Below are positions 1 to 11,728 of a DNA stretch of 64,000 nt, one piece after another (position 1 is the stretch's first letter; each line of letters starts with the position of its first letter). Origin of the DNA: Zarea fungicola (lineage: Eukaryota > Ascomycota > Sordariomycetes > Hypocreales > Cordycipitaceae); contig FWCC01000159.1 in the NCBI GenBank assembly GCA_900169235.1, positions 23,143 to 87,142 on the forward strand. The letters run 5' to 3'. The position numbers were made by a program, and so were the translations under genes. A model generated the notes under the pieces. It was not told where the DNA came from, made no database searches, and saw only the letters and a program-made list of their open reading frames with translations.

Positions 1-2
1 TG

Positions 3-1004
3 GCCATGGCCATCTTTGCTGCAGCCCCGTTCATGGGGCCGGTGTTGGGGCCGGTCATGGGTGGCTTCGTCACCATCACCATTGGCTGGCGATGGCTCCA
101 GGGCATATGCTGCATCTTTCTCGCCGTTGTGTGGATTTTTGGTGTTTTTATCCTCCCAGAGACCTATGCACCGGTTCTCTTGTCAAGAAAAGCACAGAAG
201 CTCACACGTGAGACTGGCACTCCCCACGTCACCATCTACACTGACAAAAAGGCGGCCACATCTGCGATGCTTGCCAAGGCATTCAAGAGGCCGTGGATCC
301 TTCTCTTCATGGAGCCCATCGTTCTCGTCGCTTCGATTTACATGGCCATTATATACGGCACCATCTACATGTTCATGGGCGCATTCCCAATCGTGTACGA
401 ATCCAGGCGAGGCTGGGACCAGGGCATCGGTGGCCTCGCGTTTCTGGGGCTGGCAGTGGGCATGCTTCTCGGTCTCGTATATACCATTGTCGACGACAAG
501 GTGCGGTACAACAGGCTAGGCAGCAGCGCCACCCCGGAATCTCGACTGCCTCCGGCCACAGCTGGGGCCATTGCGCTTCCCGTGGGCATGTTTGCCTTTG
601 CCTGGACCAACTCGCCCAGCATGCACTGGTCCGCCAGCATCATTTTGTCCACGCCGTTTGGTTTCGGCTCCGTGTTGGTCTTCCTGTCCTGTCTCAACTA
701 CCTCATCGACTCGTATACCATCTACGCAGCCTCTGTCCTTGCGGCGGGCGCCATGCTCCGTTCGTTCTTTGGGGCCGCGTTTCCGCTCTTCGTCTCGCAA
801 ATGTATCAAAATCTAGGCATTCACTGGGCCAGTTCGATTCCCGCGTTTCTAACGCTGGCGTGTATTCCGTTTCCCTTCTTAATGTACAAGTACGGTGGCA
901 GGCTGAGGATGAAGTGCAAGTATGCGCAAGAGGCGGCTGCGCTGATGGCTCGGGCACAGGCGGAAACGGCGGTCGAGGCAACGCTGGATGGTGAGACCAA
1001 ATAA
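3..1004 (+). CDS. MFS transporter, DHA1 type (3' part, 5' end outside window)
   Basis: This is the C-terminal part of a 12-helix major facilitator, and the open frame continues through the left edge of the window. The fragment opens in transmembrane helix 5 with the antiporter motif C (GPVLGPVMGG). It then shows a WRW helix-5/6 turn, the helix-6 ending PETYAPVLL typical of fungal fluconazole/polyamine-type DHA1 carriers, a long charged central loop, and six further hydrophobic segments. The tail after the last helix is short, cytoplasmic and Ala/Glu-rich. A role in proton-driven export of drugs, polyamines or metabolites at the plasma membrane follows from the family; the substrate cannot be read from the sequence. 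An in-frame ATG at position 6 is internal and is not the true start. Confidence 0.88.
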   Translation, partial: AMAIFAAAPFMGPVLGPVMGGFVTITIGWRWLQGICCIFLAVVWIFGVFILPETYAPVLLSRKAQKLTRETGTPHVTIYTDKKAATSAMLAKAFKRPWILLFMEPIVLVASIYMAIIYGTIYMFMGAFPIVYESRRGWDQGIGGLAFLGLAVGMLLGLVYTIVDDKVRYNRLGSSATPESRLPPATAGAIALPVGMFAFAWTNSPSMHWSASIILSTPFGFGSVLVFLSCLNYLIDSYTIYAASVLAAGAMLRSFFGAAFPLFVSQMYQNLGIHWASSIPAFLTLACIPFPFLMYKYGGRLRMKCKYAQEAAALMARAQAETAVEATLDGETK

Positions 1005-2657
1005 GCTAGCAGGCTCATCATGATTCATCTCATCCTGTTTTATTCTCATTCCTTTTTAGACACTTCGCTGGCGTTAGGTTTCATAGATGATTCATGGCCC
1101 TCGATCTGATGGTATATCAACACGACTCAAAATCGACATTGACCGCGATACAGTATCAGACACATGTTCAAGCTCTTCCAATTGATGTAACACCATTTTA
1201 GCTAGATAGGAGATGTTAGTGCCTCATCAATAGTGTCATCACCCAATGTGATGGAATGCATGTTGATCCGTTCAGCATGATCTCGACTCCTAGTAGCGCA
1301 GTTACCTCATAGATGGCCCAGTAGCAGTTCAAAATTGTACACAGCGCCGCGAGGACCTGAAGAAGCATCTCTGGCCGCGAGCGACGACAATTTCCCTCCA
1401 GTGACCACGAGAGCATGTGGCTGGCTGGAATGTGTCTGAGGTCTGTGCCCGGACTGCGTGGCGGTGTTACCTCTGCTTGTACGAAGTTGGCATTTGTTTT
1501 TGCCGTCGAGATTCAGTCGTCGGCTGATACGTGGAGTTCATTTAGAGTTGCGACAACTAACGCATTGCATACAAGGTGCTGACAGGCTGGCGGATCTATG
1601 CGTCTTGGTGACAAGTCTCTGATTATGCGCATGATGCGACTGGTTTATCCAATATTTCGCGCTATCAAGCTGTAGACTAGATTCTGTCTCGGCATATCCA
1701 ATCCCCGGTGTGTTAGTCTTTCTGGCATGTTTCAGGAAACTGTATCAAAGTGCTTATCAAATTAGGCTAAATTCCCAGGGGCTTTCATCATAGGTAAACG
1801 GGAAGTGGCTGTCTCCTCGGTACAGTGATGTTATTCGTTGTTTGTTTTCTTGTTTTATTGTTTGGTGGAAATAAGCAATCTCAGCGCTCTATTCGAGGTC
1901 TTGTGGCCGCCACTTTGGCGGTCTGTGATTTAAAACTGAGCCATCGCTGTATTTGGCCATTGGTGTAGTCGGTATTAATTTCTTTTGTCTTACACTATCG
2001 TGCTTGTCCAGCAGGCCGGTATTGTGTTGTCTTATCCAAGGTCTATTGAAAACGGGGGTTGGATTTGCTTTTGCCTGTCTGGGGTCTACAAGGCGCCCGG
2101 GGGCAGCTCCGAGCCAGCCCGGCACAATCGTAGCTACGCCAGATAATTAGCCCGAACGCAGGGTCGCCGGAATCCACAACGCATCTAGCTTGGCTACGAT
2201 CAATACCGTTACCTAGCTCCGCGGCGCAGGATCGCAGTTCTCCCTCACACTTCGTTCCACTGCCAGGGATACTCCTTTACTCTAACTGCAGAATCTTTCT
2301 TTTCATTCTTGCTGTTGTGGACACCTTAGAAACAGTTCATGTGGGATGTCTGGTGCACGCTCCTAGCGTGTAATCTGCTTGTTGGTCTCGAGTGCTGAAA
2401 GTTTGCGCGTCGCCGGCACTTGATTCTCCATGATAGCACAATAGGCTACTGGAATGGTGGCCACAGACGCTATTCCACGTGGAATTCCTGAAAATTCAGA
2501 ACCCGCGGGCAAAAGATTGCACGTATGGTATATTGACAGCTGTCAATCCTCAATCGCAAGGTAAATTCTTTTCCGACACAACGCCAGCTTTCATTTCGTA
2601 GCAGTTTTTTTCCTGTTGAAGGGTCTAGGCGACGTTCTTATTTAACAATCTACAGCC
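1005..2657. other. intergenic spacer, no gene seen
   Basis: The spacer is 1.65 kb between the transporter stop and the next regulator ATG. Only short open frames without family resemblance occur. The last 100 bases hold a pyrimidine-rich stretch (2580-2620) that may belong to the promoter or leader of the downstream gene. Confidence 0.5.
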
Positions 2658-3581
2658 ATGGTTTACTCCGGCCATCCCTCCAGAGGGTGTCAAATGTGCA
2701 GACTCAGGCGCATCAAAGTACGTCGATTAGCATCACGAATACGTTTGGGCCTGCGCTGGCATTTACGTAATTTTTCATGTTTTCTTCCTCTAACGTCTGT
2801 CTAACAGTGCGACGAAGCGAAACCCGCATGCAACCGCTGTGCCCGATCCCGACGAGTTTGCCCCGGCTATCAAGATGTATTCGATTTGGTCTTTCGCGAC
2901 GAGACGGGTGCCACGGAACGACGAGCACGCAAAGCGAGCAATAAAGCAACCGTAAAAAGGGAGATGGAATTTCCGTACAGTATTTCAGCAACGAAAAAGC
3001 AGACGGGCTTTACAGATTCAAGCATTCGACTCAGCCAAACGCCGCCTCCGGCCCAGTCACTAGACCAGTGCGTGGCGTACCATTTCGTCTCCAATTTCGT
3101 TTTAAAACCCTCGGGCGGCACGGACGACGACCATTTCGAGCTTACCCTCCCGGTCGCCGATATGGGAAACTCTTCTCCACACTTTAAGCTCGCATTCGAA
3201 GCTTGTGTGCTTCGCTATTTAAGTAATGGCGTGGACAGGGCGACTCTCCAGGACCGAGATGCCCTCGCGACATATGTACAGGCCTTGTCCACCACCAATC
3301 AAGCAATCCGAGATCGCGAGGCGTCGGAACAAGATGCCACTATCGCCGCTGTCCTCCTTCTAGGCTTGTTCGAGCAAATTACTGAGTGCGGGCCTAACAT
3401 GGCCGCGTGGAGAACTCACCTGCAAGCGGCCGGGCAACTCGTCCAAAACAGCGGTCATGGACGATTGAATAACAATGTCGAAAGGGTCATCTTGTCTACA
3501 GCTCCACGACAGCAGCTACGCTCCAGTTTCGCAAATGTGGCCAATGTTTTTTGCATCCGCTTGTCGTTTGACCACTCTTGA
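2658..3581 (+). CDS. Zn(II)2Cys6 transcription factor, C-terminally truncated
   Basis: Two exons (2658-2717, 2808-3581) give 277 residues; the intron has GTACGT...AACAG ends and phase 0. The DNA-binding cluster is complete: Cys 11, 14, 21, 28, 31 and 38 with spacing C-x2-C-x6-C-x6-C-x2-C-x6-C, split by the intron just before the third Cys. A basic linker follows, then a helical region that resembles the first third of the fungal-specific regulatory domain (a Trp-x-x-His-Leu-x-x-Ala segment around residue 205). The frame then loses family resemblance and stops, although regulators of this group are usually 450-650 residues. No continuation was found in another frame over the next kilobase. It is either a short functional DNA-binding protein or a decayed gene. 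Confidence 0.72.
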
Positions 3582-4718
3582 TCTCTCCGCAGAGATCGGT
3601 CGCTTGCATGGTAGGCATTTTGAAGTTAGAGTATATGATAGCGACAGGAAATAGATTCATAGCGTTTGAATTCAATAATAGAATTGCATCTTTATCTTTC
3701 ACTCTCGTTTCATTCCAGGTTCAGTCAGCCGATTCCAGGGCTACCTAATGACTACAAACACCTCCACTAGTTGTACCAACTCCCCAGAAGATCACTAATC
3801 CATTCCAGTTAGAGGCTACTAACAGAAGTTAGCCGTGCGGTATTAGTCAACATGTCAAAGAAACTCGAAATCAGGCCGTCTGAAGTGGTAATAGAGCGAG
3901 TTTGGCAGGCGAGGTACAAGTATGCCCGTGCACAGGTGTAAAGAGCATACCCAGCTGACGGTGGAGGCACGACAAAAAGCACACATATTCAGCCGCAGCC
4001 TCACTACGTTGCAACTCGCTACCACCCAGCAGCTTATTTATTGTGTTTCATAACTATTAGGCCAGTGGCGGAAGTGGCGGAAGAGATAGTTTCGGGTCAG
4101 TATCGCGACCCTGGGAGTCAAAACGCGACCCCTAGTAGTTGCTGTACTTGCCTTGTTGCTTGCTTTCGCGTTGCTGTCTTCTACTCCAGTTGCTCCTTAT
4201 GGTGAACCTTTGCATATATGAGCATATGCGTTGCGTCATACTTGACAAGGCTCTGTAGCTGACGCTAAGAACAACCCCTACTCGTCATAATGAATTACTA
4301 AAGTTGTGCTATTATAATAATAGGCATTGGGAATTTTTGGCTTCAAAACTGACATATTGAAATGCATCTGGCAGTAGATACTATTAGCTATTCCGGCCGA
4401 GGTATCCGTAAAAGCAAGCTTGCGTATAACGAATCAGTATCCTCCGACACAAATAATAAATGGCCCGTCAAAGTCATCCAGTTTGCTGGGCGGCGCTAGC
4501 TCCCAATTTAGTTAGCGACTGCATGTCTCGTGGCAGAAGAAGGAAACCGTCCAGTCCGGAGCAACTCCTCCTTCCCCTCTTGCAGCAAGTCGGCATGACT
4601 ATTTGAGCCTCACAGCCAAGCGGCCGAAATGACTCGGTGCAGGTCCAGGTTCGGAAATTCCAACGCCCAGGGTTAGTTATTATTTTCGACCAGATCTGAC
4701 CCCACATTGAGACAAAAC
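3582..4718. other. intergenic spacer, no gene seen
   Basis: AT-rich spacer of 1.1 kb between two Zn2Cys6 regulators in tandem. It could contain the eroded 3' half of the upstream truncated regulator, but no recognisable reading frame remains. A short direct repeat of gtggcggaa lies near 4073-4085. Confidence 0.45.
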
Positions 4719-6890
4719 ATGCCTGCACCGCAGCGAAGGATTGCTTCAGCAGCGTGCGAGGCCTGCCGGGCTGCAAAGTATCGTTGTGAGCCTAGTGACC
4801 AGCCGGGCGTCTGCACAAGGTGAGTATTGGAAATGGTAACCAAAGAGGCAGTTGCCACCCGCGCTCGAATTCTGACATACCGATTTCAAGATGCTTGATT
4901 GCCAGGAGAGAATGTGTTACACGGACTGCAGGCCGTCACCGGACATTAGCAAAAGAGAGGTAACGATGCTTGCTCCCTCATGGCACCAAGTTTTACTTGC
5001 ATTTGCATTTTGGCGACTGAATCCTTCCGGCGGCTAAAGTGGTGATACTGTATAGTTCAGGAGGAGCGTCATCGGGTGCCTTTACCCTTGACTGCACGGT
5101 CCAGGCGCAGCCAGAGCCAGACGCATCTTTTGCTGTCTTGAGAGAGGTACACGATGATTCATCCATCGACTTTGTCATGCGCCGCGACATGCACAGCAGC
5201 TCCGTACCACCGAATCAGTTGCTGGAGCATCACGCTCCACAGGGTCGACCAGTACCCGTCTCAAAGCTTCAGGCCCACCCTTCGTTTAATTTGGCATCTG
5301 CGGAGAGCCTCCTCGCTGCCTTTACGCCAATGCTTAACCACTTTCCTTGTGTCGTTCTTCCGTCCAACGCGGCAGTGCCTGATCTGGCAAGGACGCACCC
5401 GTTTATTCTGTTGGCCATTCTGGCCGCTACATCTGCCACGAGAACCTTACAAGGCCATAACCTTTATGATGCCGAGTTTAGAAAGGTGGTGGCATTAAAG
5501 TTTGTTGCTGGAGAAGAAAGAACACTAGAGCTGCTGCAGGGCATCATTGTCTACTGCGCGTGGTACTGAAGCTTTTTGCTCATTGTTGGCTTGCATGTTT
5601 TGCTTACACGACAATAGGTATCCATTTCACCTTCGGCCGAAAAATAAACAAGTGCCTGAGTATATTCGTATGGCAGACGAAATCGTCAGTCATCTTGAAC
5701 TAAACCGGGACACTCAGATACGAAACGGCAGCATAAACGCTCACAACCTCAGCAAGGTTCGCGCGTATCTGGCATACTGCTACGTCGTGTCCTCGTATGT
5801 CGTGGAGAGCCTACAGACAAGATAACCACACTTTGCTTATTTCATAACTAGGCCGTTTATCTCACAGAAGAGAGCCAGAGACCTGCCGTCTTGCTTTACG
5901 CCATGGGCAATGGCATGCTGCAGTCTGCTTGAAGTTCACGCTGAGACGGAGGGTGACGTAAAACTGTCATGGCTGGTTCGTAACGTCAGCCTGACTGATG
6001 ACGCGAGTGCCCTAGTCCATGGCCGTGTAATGGATTATGAAGGGCTTGAGACTCTGAAGCTTCGCGTCCATGAGCATGAATTATCCACGCCCACTTCCAT
6101 CCGTCAAGCAGGTAATGCTGGCCCCCCTCCCCCTCTTCTTACTTTCTTGTGTTCGTTCTGTTGGCTAATTCTGAAAGTGGGTACACAATTACACACAATG
6201 TTCCTCCGAATATACGTAGAAGGAGGCACGCTATTCCGGGTCAACTTTAGCACATGGAGTCGACTTAAGCCGCACAGTGTTTTGGATGCTCCGCGAGCGT
6301 CTGACCTGAATGCATGCGTTCGGACGCTCGGGAAGTTTCTCGACCTTATCCTAGGCCTGGACCAGCCAGTCTTTGACTGCTTCACGGTGACGGACTGGGC
6401 CAGGCTTATTCTAGCCATTATACTCGGTAGTCGACTATCGTTTCCCATTACCGTTTGTCCGGAATTCGATGCGTCGTGGGCACGTTCACAGCTCCAGCTG
6501 CATAAATTTCTTACGATTATGGGCACAGGAGGGGCCACGGCAACGAGCGAAGGCAGCTTTGACATTCTTTCCGCCAGCCGGATTGTGATTCAAACAGTCA
6601 AGGACAAGTATGACCAAGAAGTGATGCGGCTGTCGTCGGAGAGCTCGCAATATCAGAGCCGAGATTGGACATGTCCGATGCGTACTGATGTTGTAGTCGA
6701 GCTGCTACCCGTGTGGGATCCGAGCTTCCCTTCAAGCTATTCGTCCGAGGCAGAGGCTCCGCAACGCAGCCATGGCGCAGGCGAGCCTATTTTTCACAAT
6801 CTCTGGGCGACAATGACGGGGGGGTGGTCTAGCTTGAACAGCTTCAGCGACGTGGAGGATGGAGACTCTGTGAGCAGATCAGCGCATTAA
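4719..6890 (+). CDS. Zn(II)2Cys6 transcription factor (six exons)
   Basis: I assembled it as exons 4719-4819, 4891-4959, 5056-5562, 5618-5794, 5852-6111 and 6178-6890, giving 608 residues. Junction phases agree throughout, and family-like text is restored across each junction. The cluster is Cys 13, 16, 23, 32, 35 and 42, with a longer x8 loop between the third and fourth Cys and an intron just before the fifth. The middle part has the conserved HPFxLLAILAATSA helix, the AWYPFHLRPKNKQ segment and a MADEIVSHLELN segment typical of fungal-specific regulatory domains. The C-terminus is acidic (DVEDGD). It should be a nuclear, gene-specific regulator; its targets are unknown. The 57-nt intron 5795-5851 is the least certain junction, chosen because it alone keeps the frame. 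Confidence 0.82.
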
Positions 6891-8910
6891 TCAAACTGTT
6901 TTGATGCACTGCATGAAGCATCATCATCCTTGTGAACATGTCTCGGCCTGAGCAGTAATACTGATTGTGATATGGTACTTGTACTCGTTCCGCCCGTTCC
7001 TTGCACAGTGAACTACGTATACAAATTGTAAAAGCGTAATGAAGTAATGAAATACAGTATAGTTAACAATAATTTTACATCAAAGCATTGAGCCCTAAAC
7101 TTGACCGAGACGGAAGCTCCTGTAGGGTGGGTTCGGCGGTGCGGAGCCCGGGTTCTGTGCGGAATGGCCGATATCCGTGCCGGTTGGCCGGCTGATGAAA
7201 CCATGGATGGGAGTTGTTACGGAGTACAGCGTAAATCAGACGATCATGTCGACCGCTCTTACATTACTCCTAGACTCCAGCCTGCGTACAGTTGCATGAT
7301 TGTTTACAAAGGACTGACTGGTTGTCAAGCACAGAATTAGCTGATGGGTAGGGATGAAGCGAGCAGTAGTCCAGTTGTTTTCTTCTTTGTGTATATAATA
7401 AAAACAGTCCTCATTCTCAAGTTTATTCATCTTTGCTCATTGAACGTTGTGAATTACCCTACAGGACTACTTCCTGTGGTCAGGCTGTGGCTGTGGCTGG
7501 TGTATTGTACAGCCACACTTTACTCTTGATGAGGCGCGCTTCATTTACTCTGTGAATGAGTGCCGTGTTTGAGCGTGATGATACAAAGTTACATTTCCAC
7601 AGTCGTTAAATATAACATACATGAGCAAAGCCAGAAACAGAGCACTACTCATAGATGACCTTGCGTAGGACACAGCAGCAGCACCTTAGCAGAGCCAATT
7701 GTCGCGTCTCATTAGTTACTACAGTCACTACAGCTACTCACTGCCGATGCCCAAGTTAATTTAGCCCAAGTTAAATAATAATTTAAAGTGACATACAGGG
7801 TCCATTCCTGCTGTGCATACCGGTGTAATTCAACGGCCAAGATTGGCTGCGGGTTTACCGGCCGGGAGGCAGTTTAATCCGGGCCGGCATTTGGGCAAGT
7901 TTGTGCGTGGTGCCCCTGAACCTGGTTTTTAGGTGTGGCGCTTTGTCAGCCTCGAACGAAATTTTTGCGAGCCAATGGCAGCAGGGGCGGGATGAAGACC
8001 AATTTCTTGTCCTCCATTTCCAATTGGGTCATGTTGATATCTCGGTGTTGTTATCGGTTGAGGGCAGGAGGTGTATCTACACAAGTACAGGTACAAGGTA
8101 CATGGTAAAGGTACATTGGTACCTGCAAACGCCGCACGAGACGTTTACTCTTGTACTGTGAATAGAGGCAGAGAAGCCTTGCTGCCATGTAATAAATAAG
8201 ATAAAACTACCCATGTTGGAGAACTTCTGGCATGTCCCCAATCAGGCTTAGCCCGCTGCAATGCTGCAATTCTTTACTGGCCTGGCTGCTGGCTGCTGGC
8301 TGGCTGCTCACTGAACTCACTGTACCTGCAGTGGCTGGCCACTGGTTCTGGCGGGTCCAGGCATCCCTCCACGCTCCATCGCCGCTACATCTTTTTCCAC
8401 CACCATCTCTCCGGCTTCTTCGCTGCATCCCATCCTTCAGCGGCCTGGTTTTGGCGTATCTGGAGATTTCTGTTTGCAAGACTGTCTTTTCTGCTGAATT
8501 GACTCTTGCGCAACTTTGATTCTCCCCACACTCTTCGTCCCCGTCCACGCTCTCGCCGCACATTCTGTCCACCCCAGATCGATCGACACACGTTGAGGCT
8601 CTCGTGTCCCTCACGCCTCACTCGTTTACCTCCCGGCTTTCCTCTCCAGCCGTTCGTCTCTGACTGACAACGTGGGCGACATTGGTCCTTTTTCAAGGCT
8701 CATACCATCCGATTTTCATCTTCCGACGCTCATACCCGTTCGAGACCAGGCGATACCCGCTTCGCATCTCCCTGCCCCTGACAGGAAACCAGCACGGTCG
8801 GTCCCCTTTTGCATCCATGCCCCACGCATTCGACGCATAGCTCCAACAATCTTTTTGACGGTTGTCGCCAACACATCATTTGCAGTCTGACTGCCCCCTT
8901 TTCCGTCATC
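6891..8910. other. intergenic spacer and long pyrimidine-rich leader of the mannosyltransferase gene
   Basis: Two kilobases without a supported gene. Region 8060-8130 repeats the tetramer GTAC several times, and 8279-8308 is a CTGGCTG microsatellite. From about 8370 to 8910 the plus strand is strongly C/T-rich. That is typical of promoters and 5' leaders of well-expressed filamentous-fungal genes, and it runs up to the mannosyltransferase ATG. Confidence 0.5.
8279..8308. repeat. CTGGCTG microsatellite
   Basis: Imperfect tandem copies of ctggctg/ctggctgct in the spacer upstream of the mannosyltransferase gene, about 600 bases before its ATG. No function is suggested. Confidence 0.7.
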
Positions 8911-10656
8911 ATGGATCTCTTTCACAGAGCCAAGCGGATGATGCCCACAAACCAGCTTGAGCTGCCTACCCTCGACGAGAAGCGAGGGGGCCCCAAACAA
9001 AAAGGATGGGCTGCGCGCCTCGCCTTCTTCAGGAGACCTTTGCGCCTAAGAGGAAACTCGGCCGTCTCCGTTCCCCTCGGTGTCGTCATCTTGTTTCCCA
9101 TCATTGTCGTCATTCTCATTCTTGTCCTCTTTGTCCGTCATCCCACCAACAACGGCAGCATCCTCGTCCCGGCCGGCGCGCCCCCAGCCATTCGGTACGA
9201 ACCACACCATACCATTCATCGTATCCATTGATTGCTAATGCCGCCGCAGAAAAATCAGCGAAAAACACGACAAAGTCTTCCTCACAGGCTGCCAACCCCC
9301 CGACACCTCCAAGCCCAGGGCCAATGCCACCTTTGTCGTCTTGGCCAGAAACAAGGAGCTCGAGGGCGTCCTGCAGTCCATTCGCTCCGTCGAGCGCCAC
9401 TTTAACCGCTGGTACAACTACCCCTACGTCTTCCTCAACGACGGCGACTTCAACGAGACCTTCAAGGAGACTGTTCGCAACCACACCTCGGGCACCGTCG
9501 AGTTTGGCAAGGTTGGCCCCGACATGTGGGGTTTCCCGGACTGGATTGATACCAAGGTCGCCAAGGAAGGCATCGCCAAGCAGGGTGATAATGCCGTCAT
9601 GTATGGTGGTTTGGAGAGCTATCACTTTATGTGTCGCTTCTACTCTGGGTACGTACTCTGAATTCTCTCTCTCTCTCCCCCCTCCCCTCTCTCCCTTTGC
9701 TAACTCGACTAGATTCTTCTTCAATCACCCCCTCCTGCTCAAATACGAGTGGTACTGGCGCGTCGAGCCCGAAATCACCTACTTTTGCGACATTACATAG
9801 TACGTTGACCCGCCCCCCTTGGAACTCGGATCGTGCTAACACCCACAGTGACCCCTTCCTCAAAATGATTGAGGAAAAGAAAACGTACGGCTTCACCATT
9901 GCCATCAAGGAACTCCGCGAAACTGTCCCCAACGTCTTCCGCTACGCCTCCGCCTACATGCGCAACAACAACATCACCTCCAGGGGTCTCTGGGAAATGT
10001 TCCTTGAGCCCCGTCGCAAACAGCCGGAAGTCATCAAAGATGTCCTCCCCGAGGAGATTGCCCAGAGCGAGCCGGGCAACGGCGCCCTCCCCGATATTGA
10101 CCCCGAGACCATGGAGGGAGAGAGCTACAACATGTGCCATTTCTGGTCCAACTTTGAGATTGCCCGTCTGAGCTGGTTCCGCAGCAAGGAGTATCAGGAC
10201 TTTTTCAACACCATGGACCGCAGTGGTGGCTTTTGGATGGAACGCGTAAGTAACAAAAACCCCATGTCCACCTTGGGATCCATTGCGCGTCAACTACTAA
10301 CCAAAATCCAGTGGGGTGATGCTCCCATCCATTCGCTTGCCGCCGGCGCTCTCCTTTCGCCCTCGGATGTCCATTACTTCCGCGACATTGGTTACCGCCA
10401 CACGACGATTCAGCACTGTCCTGCCAATGCCCCCGAGGCCCGCCAGCTTCCTCCCATCCCCTATCTCGACCCCAACATCAAGGACCCCAAGAAGCGCGCC
10501 GAGGAAGACGAGTACTGGGCCCGCTACGACGAACCACAAGAAAACGGTGTCGGCTGCCGATGCCGCTGCGATACCGACATTGTCGACGTCGAGGGCAAGG
10601 AAGGCTCCTGCATGGCGGAATGGGTTGATGTGGCCGGAGGTTGGGCCAGCCCGTAA
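8911..10656 (+). CDS. alpha-1,2-mannosyltransferase, KTR/Mnt1 family (GT15)
   Basis: Five exons (8911-9194, 9250-9648, 9713-9799, 9849-10245, 10312-10656) encode 503 residues. It is a type II Golgi membrane protein: basic cytoplasmic tail, one transmembrane anchor at about 53-75 (a run of Val/Ile/Leu), then a lumenal GT15 catalytic domain. Landmarks in order are NATFVVLARNKEL, the FNRWYNYPYVFLN segment, YHMCRF-like SYHFMCRFYSG, the YEWYWRVEPEI signature with its Arg-Val-Glu-Pro core, CHFWSNFEI and WGDAPIHSLAAG. The enzyme should transfer mannose from GDP-mannose in alpha-1,2 linkage onto O- and N-glycans destined for the wall. Intron 2 has an extreme C/T tract before its acceptor. The start is the first ATG that precedes the membrane anchor in frame. 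Confidence 0.95.
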
Positions 10657-11728
10657 ATTTTCTTGTTTTTTGGATATAACGACTTACATCCTTTTCCACA
10701 TAATGAGCGGAGTTTATATTTATTTTCTCAAGGCTGCGCTTTTTCCTTTTTTTCTTTCTTTCTTACTCATGAGAATTCTACAAGGGGACAAAAAAGAGTT
10801 GCATTGCAGCTTGCATTATTTTTTTTTTGAACAAATCAGCGATGAGTTGGCCACGGGCATGGGACAAGCCATCGCAAGGCGTTTTTTTTTCATCTTGTCT
10901 TTTTTTTTCATTGTTTCTTTTTGCGGGAAAACCGGACCTGGTGGGAGGGCTTGTTGTAAAATAACAGTTGGAACGGAATTGGCTACTGGTATGCCTATAC
11001 TCTAGGATTGGAAAAACACTAATTCACTTTACGGCATCACTTTCAGAGTCACTCTACAGACAGAGTATACAGAGTTACTTTACAAAGTCACTTTCAGAAT
11101 CACTCTATACAGGGTTGTTTTGCAAAGTCACTTTACAAAGTCACTTTCACAGAATATTCCATCCTCTATAGACTATTATTACGGTGCGCTGGAGGTGGCC
11201 CAGATGATTCAGACAAGCTGAGCTTGACTTGGGGAGTTGGGGATACTGACATGTGCATTGGACCATGGTCTCTTGGACTGAGTTTTGTATTTGGGGGTAT
11301 GGGCAAGACAAAAACAGTTGTAATTAGAATGTTTGGAATAGCGAAAATACCAATGTGTTTATACATGGCCATCCATTATTGTGAGAGTGTCTAGTTGTGG
11401 CGACCTGGTCCAGCACGCTGCCAACTCTGGCACATCCACAAAGATGAAAATAAATGAAAAGAATAGAAAGCATTGCTATTATGCGAAATAAATAGAAAGA
11501 AAAGAAAGAAAAAAAGAAACTGCCATTATGCGGCAATTAACCTGATCACTGGTCGGTATTCATTGGCCTCAGGCAAATGAAGCAGCCAATCACAGCTCGA
11601 GGTGGAGCCTCAACTCCTGGCCCAAAAAATTCATGGGGAGAGCTGTCGCGACCAGTCAATCTCTCTCGACAACGACCATTCGCCATTCCACACACCACAA
11701 AAGTAGTCAACGGCGCAAAACGAAAACG
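10657..11728. other. intergenic spacer with T-rich tract and local repeats
   Basis: About 1.1 kb between two conserved genes transcribed in the same direction. T-runs near 10740-10920 lie just after the mannosyltransferase stop and may include its 3' end signals. A degenerate TCACT-containing repeat follows (listed separately). The last 100 bases contain the likely uL15m promoter. No further gene is supported. Confidence 0.5.
11029..11152. repeat. degenerate tandem repeat of a TCACTTT-type unit
   Basis: About seven imperfect copies of units such as aaagtcactttcagaatcac, separated by 12-20 bases. The best-kept pair is the double aaagtcacttt near the right end. Unit length drifts, which suggests replication slippage followed by mutation. 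Confidence 0.6.

Noticed and set aside
9116..9724. 202-codon minus-strand frame opposite the mannosyltransferase gene
   Set aside because: It spans introns and exons of the GT15 gene and is low-complexity (Val/Gly/Asp); it is a codon-bias shadow.
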